NCBI GenBank assembly: GCA_018828125.1
Contig: JAHJWB010000006.1
Location: 186,001 to 250,000, forward strand
Direction of reading: 5' to 3'
Source of the DNA: Gammaproteobacteria bacterium
GTDB lineage: Bacteria; Pseudomonadota; Gammaproteobacteria; Burkholderiales; Burkholderiaceae_C
DNA length: 64,000 nt
Under the pieces are notes generated by a model. That model was not told the DNA's origin and did not search any database. It worked only from the letters and a program-made list of their open reading frames with translations. Below are positions 50,967 through 60,507 of the stretch, piece by piece; position 1 is the first letter of the stretch, and every line of letters starts with the position of its first letter. A program made the position numbers and the translations under genes.

Positions 50967-53732
50967 TTACTTGCGCAGCAGCGTCTTCAACGCATTTTGC
51001 AAACGCCGCGCATTCGCGCTGTCGCTGGCGCTGGCCAGCACACGCGCCGCATCCTGGCCCCAGGTTTGCGCTGGCGCTGGATCGTTGCGACGGGTCAGCA
51101 ATTGCAGTTGCAGCATGCGTCGTGCGGAAACGTGCTCGGCTGGCGTGGGCACCTCGGCCGCCATTTCCAGCCGCAACAAGGCTTCAGACGCATCACCCTG
51201 TGGTGCGGAAGCCAAGGCCTGCGCCCAAGCACCGCGCACCTGGGCAGTTACGCGACCACCCAGGTCCTGCGTGCCGGGGATCTGTTCCGCATCGCGTTTT
51301 TCCCATGCGGTGAGCAGTTGGGTCAGCGCTTCGCCGTGCGCCTGAGCTGCCAGCTTCTTCAGCGCCAGTTGCGCGTGTTCCAGCGCATCGCGTTGCGCGC
51401 GGAAGGCCGTGTCGCCCAGGCGAGGCCCACGGTCTTCGAACGCAGGACGATCACCAAACCGACCACCGCGGTCATTGCGGTCGCCAAACCGGCCATCGGC
51501 ACGTGGCGCACGTGCTGCATCGCGATCTCCGGGGCGACCATCCCGGCGTTCGCCAGGGCGACCACCGCGGCCGGGCGCCGCAGGGGCATCTTTTTTCATG
51601 CCAGGACGATCATCACCGCGCACCGCCACCACAGGGCGGACCGGGGGCTTTGGGGCGGCAGCCGGTGCAGTGGCAGGCTGCTCTCCCGACTTGTCAGCCC
51701 CTTCAGCAGATGCCCCAGGCGCTTCATTTTCTGCAGCAACTGGCGCAGATTCCACGGGCGCCACTGGCTGATTTGGCTCGTCTTTGTGTGCTGACGCCAC
51801 CGCTTCTGCAGCCTGCGCCTGGCCACGCAACGCGGCCTCCAGGGCCTGCATGGCAGAGCGAATTTGCTGCGCGTCACCAGTGGCGTTGGCAGCTTCGAGT
51901 GCCTTGGAAGCATCCAGCACGACACGGTCCCGCGAGCTTAGCTCGGTGACAGCGCGCTCGCGGTCAGCCGACTTGCGGTTGAACGCTTCGTCGATGGGCT
52001 TGCGGAAAGCGTCCCACAGCTTTTGCTCGTGTTTGCGATCCAGAGGCACGGTTTGCGCCTCGGTCTGCCAACGCTGCTGCAATGCCTTGACGGCATCGAT
52101 GCGCAGCATAGGGGCAGCGCCAAGCACCGTGGCTTCTTCGATCATTGCGTGGCGCCGTGCCAGGCTCTCTTTCTGGGCTGCCTCCAAGGGGCCCGCAGCG
52201 AGCGCAATGGCCTGCTTCCACATCGGCTGAAGTTCGGCAAACAGCTTCTCGCCCACATGGCCGCCTTCGCGCCAACGGTCACCAAACTGATACAGCGCCC
52301 GGTTGATGGCCTTCCAGTCTCCAGACGCCGCATGCTCCCGGGCCCATGCCTTGACTTCTTCGATCAGGGCCAGGCGCTGGGCCTTGTGTTCTGCGGCTTC
52401 AGCGCGAATCTTGTCCAGCCACGCTTCGACAACCTTGTGAGCGGCGTTGCACGCCTCGTCAAACTTCTTCCACAGCGCGTGGTTGGGTGCTCCACCTTGG
52501 TCAGCCTGCTTCCACTGCTCACGCAGGTTGCGCAGCGTTTCCTGCATCTTGCGACCACCCAGGCCCTGGCCCTCGGGCCGGTTAAGCAGTGCCTCGGCCT
52601 TGGCCACCAGCTCTTCCCGCACCTGGTCCGCGCTCCAACGCTGCCAGCCTTCGAGTTCACCGGCAGCCACCAGGGCAGTGTGCACCTGCTGCTCCAGCGC
52701 ATTGTCGATGTGTTTGCCTTGCACCTTGAGCACGGCGCGCAGAGCCGCAGCTGCACCCGCGCTGGCTTTGCCATGGCCTTCAGCCGTTTCTTTTTCGAGC
52801 GTGGCCAAGGCTTCACGTACCACTTGTGCCGCCTTTTCAGCGACCTCAGGGGCCACCTTGGTTTTCGCGACACGTCCAGGCTTTGCGGCCGCGACGGCAG
52901 CGGCTGCTGCACCCGCCTCAGTGGGCAGGCCACGCGCAGAACGCAATTCATCGGCCCACACGGGCACGGGCGGCAGCGGTGCGTTGGCGTCTTCTGCCGC
53001 TGCCGCTGCCTGCGCAATGGCAGGCTGGAAAGCCTCCCACACCACCAGCAACTGGCCGCGCGACGCGTCCAGCAGCGGGGGGAAGCGTGCTTCCACACTG
53101 GCCCAGCTAGCGTCACTGGTCAGCTCCTGCGCCTGCTCTTGCCAGCGAGCTACGTCAACGCGAAGCAGCTCGAGAGCCGCATGCGCGTCGCGCCAGGGCT
53201 TCGTAGACAGCACTTCAATACGCTGGGCCAACAACACCGCGGCTTCGCGCTGCACCTGTACACGGTGCTGAAGGTCTTCAATCACCTTCACGCGGTCTGC
53301 AACCTGAACCTTCAGCAGCGAAAGCGGCTCGCGCGACAGAGGCGCACCGGCTTTTGCGGCATCGCGCTGCCAAGCCAGGGCGTCGGCGATATTGAGCTTG
53401 GGAGCCGACAGCAGCGCCTGGGCCTTTTCAGCCCACTCGGCAGCAATGATCTCCTGGCCCTTCGCACGGCGAATCTCATCCAGGCGCTCCCGCACAGCAC
53501 GGGCAGCTCCCTTATCTCGTCCGCTGAGCTCCTTGAAGACCTCCTGCAATTGCTCTGGTGCGGGCTGTGTGGCCAGCCAGTCGCGGATGCGGGAGGCGCG
53601 TTCGCCGGACGTGGCGGCAGAAAACGCGCCGCCGGTCAGCGCATCGAGTGGATGCGGCTCATGGGTTTTGGCCGGGGCCGGATTCACTTCAGGTGCGTCG
53701 GACATTTTGCTGCGGGAAAAAAATGGAAACAT
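50967..53732 (-). CDS. DUF349-domain protein with RG-rich C-terminal segment
   Basis: 921 residues from the ATG at 53732 (MFPFFSRSKMSDAPEV), chosen over 53786 because the protein then begins like homologues. Several DUF349 helical repeats are visible (RWQTEAQTVPLDRKHEQKLW; LREQWKQADQGGAPNHALW; YQFGDRWREGGHVGEKLF), predicted as coiled coil. An Ala/Pro-rich linker leads to an arginine-glycine-aspartate rich stretch (RGGRPGERRDGRPGDRD and RFGDRNDRGGRFGDR), then a final helical domain. The function is not established; RG-rich tails often bind RNA. Its promoter seems to lie 256 bases upstream, leaving a long leader. Confidence 0.85.
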   Translation of the reverse strand: MFPFFSRSKMSDAPEVNPAPAKTHEPHPLDALTGGAFSAATSGERASRIRDWLATQPAPEQLQEVFKELSGRDKGAARAVRERLDEIRRAKGQEIIAAEWAEKAQALLSAPKLNIADALAWQRDAAKAGAPLSREPLSLLKVQVADRVKVIEDLQHRVQVQREAAVLLAQRIEVLSTKPWRDAHAALELLRVDVARWQEQAQELTSDASWASVEARFPPLLDASRGQLLVVWEAFQPAIAQAAAAAEDANAPLPPVPVWADELRSARGLPTEAGAAAAAVAAAKPGRVAKTKVAPEVAEKAAQVVREALATLEKETAEGHGKASAGAAAALRAVLKVQGKHIDNALEQQVHTALVAAGELEGWQRWSADQVREELVAKAEALLNRPEGQGLGGRKMQETLRNLREQWKQADQGGAPNHALWKKFDEACNAAHKVVEAWLDKIRAEAAEHKAQRLALIEEVKAWAREHAASGDWKAINRALYQFGDRWREGGHVGEKLFAELQPMWKQAIALAAGPLEAAQKESLARRHAMIEEATVLGAAPMLRIDAVKALQQRWQTEAQTVPLDRKHEQKLWDAFRKPIDEAFNRKSADRERAVTELSSRDRVVLDASKALEAANATGDAQQIRSAMQALEAALRGQAQAAEAVASAHKDEPNQPVAPVESAPVAAENEAPGASAEGADKSGEQPATAPAAAPKPPVRPVVAVRGDDRPGMKKDAPAAPGRGGRPGERRDGRPGDRDAARAPRADGRFGDRNDRGGRFGDRPAFEDRGPRLGDTAFRAQRDALEHAQLALKKLAAQAHGEALTQLLTAWEKRDAEQIPGTQDLGGRVTAQVRGAWAQALASAPQGDASEALLRLEMAAEVPTPAEHVSARRMLQLQLLTRRNDPAPAQTWGQDAARVLASASDSANARRLQNALKTLLRK

Positions 53733-53987
53733 GGATCCAATGGATAACAAGAGATCCCTCAAGCGCATTGCGTGAGGGATAGCCATGGCAGATGCACGCC
53801 ATCAGCGTGCCAGGGCAATAAAAAGGCTATTTTCACCGGTTTCGGCAAACGGACCGCGCCGGTGCACCACGTCCACCCCAAGCAGGCGATTTGGCAAGGC
53901 GGCATTGCCTTACAGACAGGTACGCCGCACGACCGTCACGAGCCCGCAACTGCGAACGAACCACCGCCGCTCTAGGGAACAGCCCCC

Positions 53988-54015
53988 ATTATCTATATAA
54001 GAGCGCACAACCCAA
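53988..54015 (-). promoter_or_regulatory. Probable promoter of the DUF349 gene
   Basis: On the minus strand TTGGGT (54010-54015) and GATAAT (53988-53993) with a 16-base spacer. It predicts a leader of about 250 bases before the ATG at 53732. Confidence 0.45.
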
Positions 54016-54041
54016 AAGTCTTGTTGCGGGCACAAACAAGA

Positions 54042-54082
54042 AAGCCCGGCGGACAGTGCCTCAAGGCCTGCCTGCCGGGCTT
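54042..54082 (-). terminator. Terminator-like hairpin upstream of the DUF349 promoter
   Basis: AAGCCCGGC and GCCGGGCTT pair perfectly around 23 bases, and the stem can be extended imperfectly by CAG/CTG-like pairs. On the minus strand it is followed by TCTTGTTTG, a moderately T-rich tail. No gene on that strand is known to end here, which hints at an untranslated transcript. Confidence 0.4.
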
Positions 54083-54136
54083 GACGGCTGACACAACGGT
54101 CTTTGCCATCGGTCGACATGCGGAGATAAAGGTCCA

Positions 54137-54177
54137 CATGGCGAGGAGGCAAGAGATTGCCTCCAAGGGTTGCCATG
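54137..54177 (+). other. Long hairpin with GNRA-type tetraloop in gene-free region
   Basis: GGAGGCAA (54145-54152) and TTGCCTCC (54157-54164) close a GAGA tetraloop on the plus strand; an outer stem CATGGC/GCCATG (54137-54142, 54172-54177) extends it. A second hairpin GGCAC-TCG-GTGCC follows at 54200-54212. Such order suggests a structured RNA on the plus strand. I cannot match it to SRP RNA, RNase P RNA or tmRNA. Confidence 0.4.
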
Positions 54178-54457
54178 GAAGCGGCATCTGCTGCACCTTG
54201 GCACTCGGTGCCCTCGGCGGGAGATTTCGCTTCGTCTGGCGATGCCTGAAATCAACAGGCAACTGCACCTTACCAAAGTCCCCTTCACAGCTCAAATCGG
54301 ATTCTCAATGGCAAAAACCGCGTTGATTGAATTTGACATCAGCCGGTCACACCGAGACCCGCAGCCACCGCACGACGCGTACCAAAACCACCCAAAGCCC
54401 TGTGCTTTTTTACATATTTTTCATAACTTAAGTGTATTAAAAATCTTTTTGTTAGTA

Positions 54458-54487
54458 TTGACTAAGCATTAAGTGAACTTCTAGAAT
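54458..54487 (+). promoter_or_regulatory. Strong sigma-70 promoter of the lytic transglycosylase gene
   Basis: TTGACT (54458-54463) and TAGAAT (54482-54487) with an 18-base spacer, preceded by a very AT-rich stretch (about 54405-54457) that resembles an UP element. It gives a leader of about 180 bases. Confidence 0.6.
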
Positions 54488-54676
54488 CCGCCAGCCCCAA
54501 AACAGGGCTAGTAAAAACCCCAACCCGCTGCCGAACCCGGCTAAGTCAAAACAGGGCGCCAAGCACACCAAAGACGTGCAGCCCACTTGATGGCGTACCA
54601 ATCCAGGCGATTTGCCGGGCAAGCGCAGTCCTCGACGACTGTTCCGCTCCCCGGCCTGCCTCAGAAAGGAAGAGCT

Positions 54677-55522
54677 ATGACAGCGTCAGGAAAAATAGTC
54701 TCCGGCGTGCGGACCTTCGTGGCCGACGTTACCGAAGGTTTTCTTGAAATCACCCACAACAGCTTTGCCCTCATCGGGCTGGCCGTTGCCTTTGCCGTAA
54801 TTGCGCTCACCGCCCGTCCCGACCTGCGTCAGGCCGGCGAGGAACAATTAATGGACTGGCTGCGTGCGCGGCAGGTCCAGATGCTGGGCATGTCGGTTGA
54901 GCCTGAAGCCAGCGAGCGCGCGACGGCGGCCAACCCGAAGGATCTGCCCAAGGAACAGGCCGCTGTGACCTTCTGGCTCAGCAAGAAGTACCGCGTGGCT
55001 CCCGAGCCGTTGAGCGTTCTGGTTGCCGAGGCCTACGACATTGGCGCCCGCGCCAAGATCGACCCCACGTTGATCCTGGCCATCATGGCCATTGAATCGA
55101 GTTTCAACCCATTTGCGCAAAGCTCTGTAGGCGCTCAAGGTCTCATGCAGGTGATGACGCGCGTGCATACGGACAAGTACCAAAGCTTTGGGGGCCATTT
55201 CGCCGCCTTTGACCCGGTGAGCAACCTGCGCGTTGGTGTCAAGGTGCTGCAAGAGTGCATCGCACGCGCTGGCTCGGTGGAAGGCGGGCTGCGCTACTAC
55301 GTGGGCGCTGCCAATCTGCCCGACGATGGGGGCTACGCTGCCAAAGTGCTGGCTGAACATTTTCGGCTGCGCCAAGTGGCCGGTGGCCGGGCGATGCCCA
55401 CCAACCCTCCGCCTACGCTGTCAACACAAGCACCAATTCAGGTGGTTCCTGTGATGACGCCTACAACACCCTCGGCGCCTTCCGCCGCGGCAGACAAAGT
55501 GGCCTTGCTCTCCGGTCTGTGA
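54677..55522 (+). CDS. Lytic transglycosylase (SLT domain), membrane-anchored
   Basis: 281 residues from the ATG at 54677, preceded by AAGGAAGAG. One membrane segment near residues 30-50 (FALIGLAVAFAVIALTA) anchors it. The SLT domain has the catalytic Glu in ILAIMAIESSFNPFAQSS, then VGAQGLMQVM and the NLRVGVKVLQECI motif. A Pro/Thr/Ala-rich tail ends it. Cuts peptidoglycan in the periplasm. It has its own strong promoter. Confidence 0.9.
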   Translation: MTASGKIVSGVRTFVADVTEGFLEITHNSFALIGLAVAFAVIALTARPDLRQAGEEQLMDWLRARQVQMLGMSVEPEASERATAANPKDLPKEQAAVTFWLSKKYRVAPEPLSVLVAEAYDIGARAKIDPTLILAIMAIESSFNPFAQSSVGAQGLMQVMTRVHTDKYQSFGGHFAAFDPVSNLRVGVKVLQECIARAGSVEGGLRYYVGAANLPDDGGYAAKVLAEHFRLRQVAGGRAMPTNPPPTLSTQAPIQVVPVMTPTTPSAPSAAADKVALLSGL

Positions 55523-55617
55523 CTCGGGCCTGGGATTCGTGTTTGGCACCAATACACGGTGCCGGGTGGGTCAAAGCATATTGCCGTCGACAGCGGCCTG
55601 TTTCCGTCAGCTACACT

Positions 55618-55766
55618 AAGCGGGTACGCAACTGGCGATAGGCGCGGCACCCCGCAACAGGGTGTCGCCGCTGACGTGGAAACCGGCAAGGGCTTGCCTC
55701 TTGTGAACCACTGGGGAGCGTGCCGCAAGGGTCACCACCTTCGCGTTCAGCCGTTCGCCTGGGCAG
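55618..55766 (+). promoter_or_regulatory. ZTP riboswitch (pfl motif) upstream of glyA
   Basis: Hallmarks in order: GGGTACGCAACTGGCGAT (55622 onward), GTGGAAACC, GTGAACCACTGGGGAGCG, a variable linker, and the closing CGCCTGGGCA (to 55765). An extra hairpin is inserted after the first block and another (GGCAA-GGGC-TTGCC) inside P2. The element senses ZTP/ZMP, which build up when 10-formyl-THF is short, and is known upstream of one-carbon genes including glyA. GGCAGCCCT at its 3' edge (55762-55770) is complementary, 8 of 9, to AGGACTGCC covering the glyA ribosome binding site (55794-55802), giving a ready translation switch. Confidence 0.85.
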
Positions 55767-55806
55767 CCCTTGTTTCAAGGGACACAAGTTCATAGGACTG
55801 CCAATC

Positions 55807-57051
<1,245 letters not shown>

Positions 57052-57075
57052 TTTCGGTTCTTTTCGCAAGCGCCC

Positions 57076-57525
57076 ATGAAGTGCCCCTTCTGCAGCCACC
57101 TCGAAACGCAAGTTGTTGAAACACGGGTGTCTGAGGATGGGGTCTTCATCCGCCGCCGCCGCCAGTGCGGTGCGTGCGAAAAGCGCTTTACCACTTACGA
57201 GCGGCCAGAAGTCAGCTTCCCGGCCATCGTCAAGAAAGACGGACGACGCATTGAATACGACCGAGGCAAGCTGCTCGCCTCGTTCAACCTGGCGCTGCGC
57301 AAGCGCCCGGTCAGCACCGTTCAGATCGACAGCGCCATCGAGCGCATCGAAGAAAAGCTGCTCAACCTCGGTCAGCGTGAAGTGATCTCCAGCCGCATCG
57401 GCGAGCTGGTGATGCGCGAACTCAAGAAGCTCGACAAGGTGGCGTATATCCGCTTTGCCAGCGTGTACCGCAGCTTTGAAGACATCGACGACTTCCGCGC
57501 GATGGTTGATGAAGTGCGCAAATAG
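57076..57525 (+). CDS. nrdR: Ribonucleotide reductase repressor NrdR
   Basis: 149 residues. N-terminal zinc ribbon [24 protein letters not shown], then an ATP-cone domain ([19 protein letters not shown]). Binds NrdR boxes before nrd genes in response to ATP/dATP. In an apparent operon with glyA, so also downstream of the ZTP switch. Confidence 0.97.
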   Translation: MKCPFCSHLETQVVETRVSEDGVFIRRRRQCGACEKRFTTYERPEVSFPAIVKKDGRRIEYDRGKLLASFNLALRKRPVSTVQIDSAIERIEEKLLNLGQREVISSRIGELVMRELKKLDKVAYIRFASVYRSFEDIDDFRAMVDEVRK

Positions 57526-57579
57526 CCTTCGCCATCAACGATGATGAGTCGCAGCCGCTAATTTCAAGCCTTTTTGGCC

Positions 57580-57612
57580 TGTAGCGCTTATGCGGAAGCG
57601 CTAGCAGCTAAA
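57580..57612. repeat. Palindromic repeat copy 1 after nrdR
   Basis: TAGCGCTT (57582-57589) and AAGCGCTA (57596-57603) pair around ATGCGG, with GGCCTG before and GCAGCTAAAAATTG after, matching the family. It may end the glyA-nrdR transcript. Confidence 0.75.
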
Positions 57613-57703
57613 AATTGAATAGCGCTCTATGTGTGTGTGGATCAGTGATGCGCCCAGCAGGCAGGCGCTGTCACCCAGGCTACACAGAAAAAACTCTCAA
57701 ATT

Positions 57704-57742
57704 AATAGCTATCGGCACTTACTGGATAAGCGCTAGAGCTAT
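57704..57742. repeat. Palindromic repeat copy 2 after nrdR, imperfect
   Basis: AATAGCTATCGGCACTTA and TAAGCGCTAGAGCTATA flank CTGGA; the left arm carries mismatches. Lies about 90 bases past copy 1 and just before the EamA gene. The rest of 57526-57799 shows no gene. Confidence 0.65.
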
Positions 57743-57799
57743 ATTTCGTTAAATATCTGACGCTTGGGATGCCAGCGGACCCTGCGCCGGTACCCGACA

Positions 57800-58705
57800 A
57801 TGCGCCCGGTGAAAACCCGTCATTTCCTGCAGTTGGTGCTGCTGTCTGCCCTGTGGGGCGCCTCTTTTCTTTTCATCCGCATTGCCAGCCCTGTGCTGGG
57901 GCCCAACGTGATGGCGGCGCTGCGCATTGGCCTGGCCACGCTCACGCTGATAGGAATCATGCGGATGGCCAAGGAGCGATGGCCCTGGCAGCACTGGCGC
58001 GAGCTGTTTGGACTGGGCACCCTCACCGTGGCCCTGCCCTTTTTGCTGTACGCCTGGGCAGCGCTGCACTTGCCTGCGGGGTACAGCTCGCTGCTCAACA
58101 CCATGGCAGTACCCTTTGGCGTGATCGCCGCCGCGTGGATGAAGGAAGACACCCTCAGCACCCGCAAGTGGCTGGGCTGCATCTTCGGTTTTGCGGGGGT
58201 TGCGCTCATCGTGCAACTGGGGCCCGTAGAACCCACTCCGGCCTTGCTGATGGCAGCGGCTGCGTGCGTAACGGCATCTGCCTGCTACGGAATCTCCACG
58301 ACCTGGATGAAGCGCGCCACCAAACGCATGTCACCACTGGCGATTGCCGCGGGCATCCACGGTGCCGCACTGGTGCTGTTGATGCCAGGCGCTGCATGGA
58401 GTCTGCCCGACGCCCGCTTCACGCCGGGCGCCTTGGCAGCGGTGGCCGTGATGGGCATCGTGACCTCGGGCCTCGCTTATTGGCTCAACCTGCGGGTGTT
58501 GACGCATGTGTCGCCGGTCGCAGCCATGAGTTCGGCCTTCATGATTCCGCTGTTTGGCGTGGCATGGGGACATATCTTCCTGGGCGAGGCATTGGGCCCG
58601 GGGATGGTCTGGGGCGGCACACTTGTGCTGGTGGCCACAGGGATGGTGACGGGCTTCAACCCCTTGCGGTGGCTGGCGGCGCTGCGGTCACGAAACGAAG
58701 ACTAA
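57800..58705 (+). CDS. EamA/DMT-family transporter
   Basis: 301 residues with ten hydrophobic segments in two homologous EamA halves. The first opens LVLLSALWGASFLFIRIA, the second carries ISTTWMKRATKRMSP and LAYWLNLRVLTHVSPVAAM. Members export metabolites or drugs; no substrate can be named. The ATG at 57800 gives the best N-terminal fit. No clear ribosome binding site is seen. Confidence 0.88.
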   Translation: MRPVKTRHFLQLVLLSALWGASFLFIRIASPVLGPNVMAALRIGLATLTLIGIMRMAKERWPWQHWRELFGLGTLTVALPFLLYAWAALHLPAGYSSLLNTMAVPFGVIAAAWMKEDTLSTRKWLGCIFGFAGVALIVQLGPVEPTPALLMAAAACVTASACYGISTTWMKRATKRMSPLAIAAGIHGAALVLLMPGAAWSLPDARFTPGALAAVAVMGIVTSGLAYWLNLRVLTHVSPVAAMSSAFMIPLFGVAWGHIFLGEALGPGMVWGGTLVLVATGMVTGFNPLRWLAALRSRNED

Positions 58706-59231
58706 TGGACCGGGCGTGGCGACGGGAGCCGGTGCGGGGACGTAATCCGTTGGGTCCATCGCTTCGGGTCAGCGCCACACCCGCCGTGACGCGGTCTGCA
58801 GCGAGCGGAGACAGCGGGCTCTGGGTTCGAAAGTGAGCCTCCGGCGCATCGACATCGAGCATGCTCCCATGGCGGCCCCGGCTCTTCGCCAGCACCGAGA
58901 AGATGTCGCTCCCCATCAAGATGACTTCTCATCACCACACACACCTGCGCACCACACAGCAGCGGAGACACCTGCAGTACCGTGCTGCTGGTACGCGCGC
59001 CGGGCGGCTGGGCGGCTGAGCACGTCGTAGCGGTAAACAAAATCCGTAGACACCGACAATGCCCCGGGGCGCGTTGCACGGGGTTGCCGCCACTTGCAAA
59101 CTGCTGCCAGCAGGCAGGCCACGCCTGCCAAAGTCACGCACCGTGGTGGGTGTGGCTTAGAAGGATAGGTCGATGAAACCCATCACCACTGCGGCATCAA
59201 CTTGCGTGAACCGTTGGGGATCATCGAAAAC
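58706..59231. other. 526-base gap without a recognisable gene
   Basis: Between eamA and aroC stops. Several short frames are open but none has a plausible start, ribosome binding site or family resemblance. On the minus strand a short frame ends DAAVVMGFIDLSF at 59157, a sequence with the look of a real protein C-terminus, but it is closed by a stop 24 codons upstream. It could be a remnant of a lost gene. Confidence 0.4.
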
Positions 59232-60329
59232 CTAAAGAAACGAGGCCTGAATGGGAGGCACGGGTTGCACCACGTCGGCGCACTGGGCCCGGTGGCGCAA
59301 GGCGTGGTCCATGATCACCAGAGCCAGCAATGCCTCAGCAATCGGCGCTGCACGAATGCCCACGCAGGGGTCGTGGCGCCCTTTGGTGATCACCTCGGCG
59401 CTCTGGCCATGGATGTCGATGGATTCACGCGGGCTGATGATGGAACTGGTGGGCTTGATCGCAATGCTGACTTCGATGTCTTGCCCGGTGCTGATGCCGC
59501 CCAACACCCCACCCGCGTTGTTGCTGCGAAAGCCTTGGGGTGCCATCGAATCACCGTGCATGGTGCCGCGCTGAGCCACGCTGGCAAATCCAGCGCCAAT
59601 CTCCACACCCTTCACCGCATTCAAGCCCATCATGGCGTAGGCAATGTCGGCATCAAGTTTGTCGTACAGCGGCTCGCCCAGCCCCACCGGCATGCCCGTA
59701 GCCTGCACACGGATGCGCGCACCGCACGAATCACCGGCCTTGCGCAAGGCGTCCATGTAGTCCTCGTACTGCGCTACATCAGCGACCGGGGCAAAAAACG
59801 GGTTGCTGCGCACATGCTCCCAGCTCTCGAACGGGATGGGAAGCTCGCCCAATTGCGTCATGCAAGCGCGAAATTTAGCCCCGTACTGCTGCGCCAGCCA
59901 CTTCTTGGCTACCGCGCCAGCGGCTACCGTGGGCGCAGTCAGGCGCGCTGAAGACCGACCGCCGCCGCGTGGGTCGCGGATGCCGTACTTGTGCCAGTAC
60001 GTGTAGTCTGCGTGGCCCGGGCGAAAGCTCTCTGCGATGTTGCTATAGTCCTTGCTGCGCTGATCCGTGTTGCGGATCAGCAGCGCAATCGGCGTGCCCG
60101 TGGTCTTGCCCTCGTACACGCCGGACAGGATCTCCACCGCGTCGGGTTCGTTGCGCTGAGTGACGTGGCGGCTGGTGCCAGGACGGCGCCGGTCCAGATC
60201 AGCCTGAATATCGGCCTCTGACAACGGCATGCCAGGCGGGCAACCGTCAATTACGCAGCCAATGGCCGGGCCGTGGGATTCACCAAAATTGGTGACTGCG
60301 AATAGGGTGCCGAAGGTATTGCCGCTCAT
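59232..60329 (-). CDS. aroC: Chorismate synthase AroC
   Basis: 365 residues. [19 protein letters not shown] at the start, the FMN-site block [17 protein letters not shown] with [11 protein letters not shown], and [15 protein letters not shown] near the C-terminus are all signatures. Last step of the shikimate pathway (EPSP to chorismate). Divergent from the third GGDEF-EAL gene. Confidence 0.98.
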   Translation of the reverse strand: MSGNTFGTLFAVTNFGESHGPAIGCVIDGCPPGMPLSEADIQADLDRRRPGTSRHVTQRNEPDAVEILSGVYEGKTTGTPIALLIRNTDQRSKDYSNIAESFRPGHADYTYWHKYGIRDPRGGGRSSARLTAPTVAAGAVAKKWLAQQYGAKFRACMTQLGELPIPFESWEHVRSNPFFAPVADVAQYEDYMDALRKAGDSCGARIRVQATGMPVGLGEPLYDKLDADIAYAMMGLNAVKGVEIGAGFASVAQRGTMHGDSMAPQGFRSNNAGGVLGGISTGQDIEVSIAIKPTSSIISPRESIDIHGQSAEVITKGRHDPCVGIRAAPIAEALLALVIMDHALRHRAQCADVVQPVPPIQASFL

Positions 60330-60507
60330 GGCGCGGGATTATCCCAGAGCCGGAGACGCAGACTCCGCGCCGCCCCATGGAGATGCATTCCCCGGCCCAC
60401 GGCGTTGGAAGTACAGGCTGAGCAAAGATCCACGAGGCCTCGAAGATATTGCGCTTGGCAGCGAAACACGCACTTGCTAGCATGGGCAGACGACCACTGG
60501 GATATTC

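Larger units (their letters stand above)
53733..54676. other. 944-base intergenic region without a convincing gene
   Basis: No open reading frame here has a ribosome binding site, family resemblance or codon bias like the neighbours. The region holds a minus-strand promoter for the DUF349 gene, a terminator-like hairpin, a long hairpin with a GAGA tetraloop, and an AT-rich promoter for the lytic transglycosylase, each listed separately. A small RNA gene in the middle part (about 54083-54330) is possible. Confidence 0.5.

Noticed and set aside
52023-53747. 574-codon plus-strand frame opposite the DUF349 gene
   Set aside because: Composition is typical of an antisense shadow, and the DUF349 repeats on the minus strand are clear.
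54021-54326. Possible 101-residue protein in the gene-free region
   Set aside because: No ribosome binding site, odd composition, no resemblance to any family; the structured RNA reading fits better.
54480-54676. Cyclic-di-GMP riboswitch in the leader of the lytic transglycosylase
   Set aside because: AGGGC-type blocks exist, but the GCAAAGCC core and the GNRA receptor arrangement of the class I aptamer are absent.
57769-58836. 355-codon plus-strand frame overlapping the EamA gene
   Set aside because: It is the +1 shadow of a well supported ten-segment transporter and has no membrane or domain pattern of its own.
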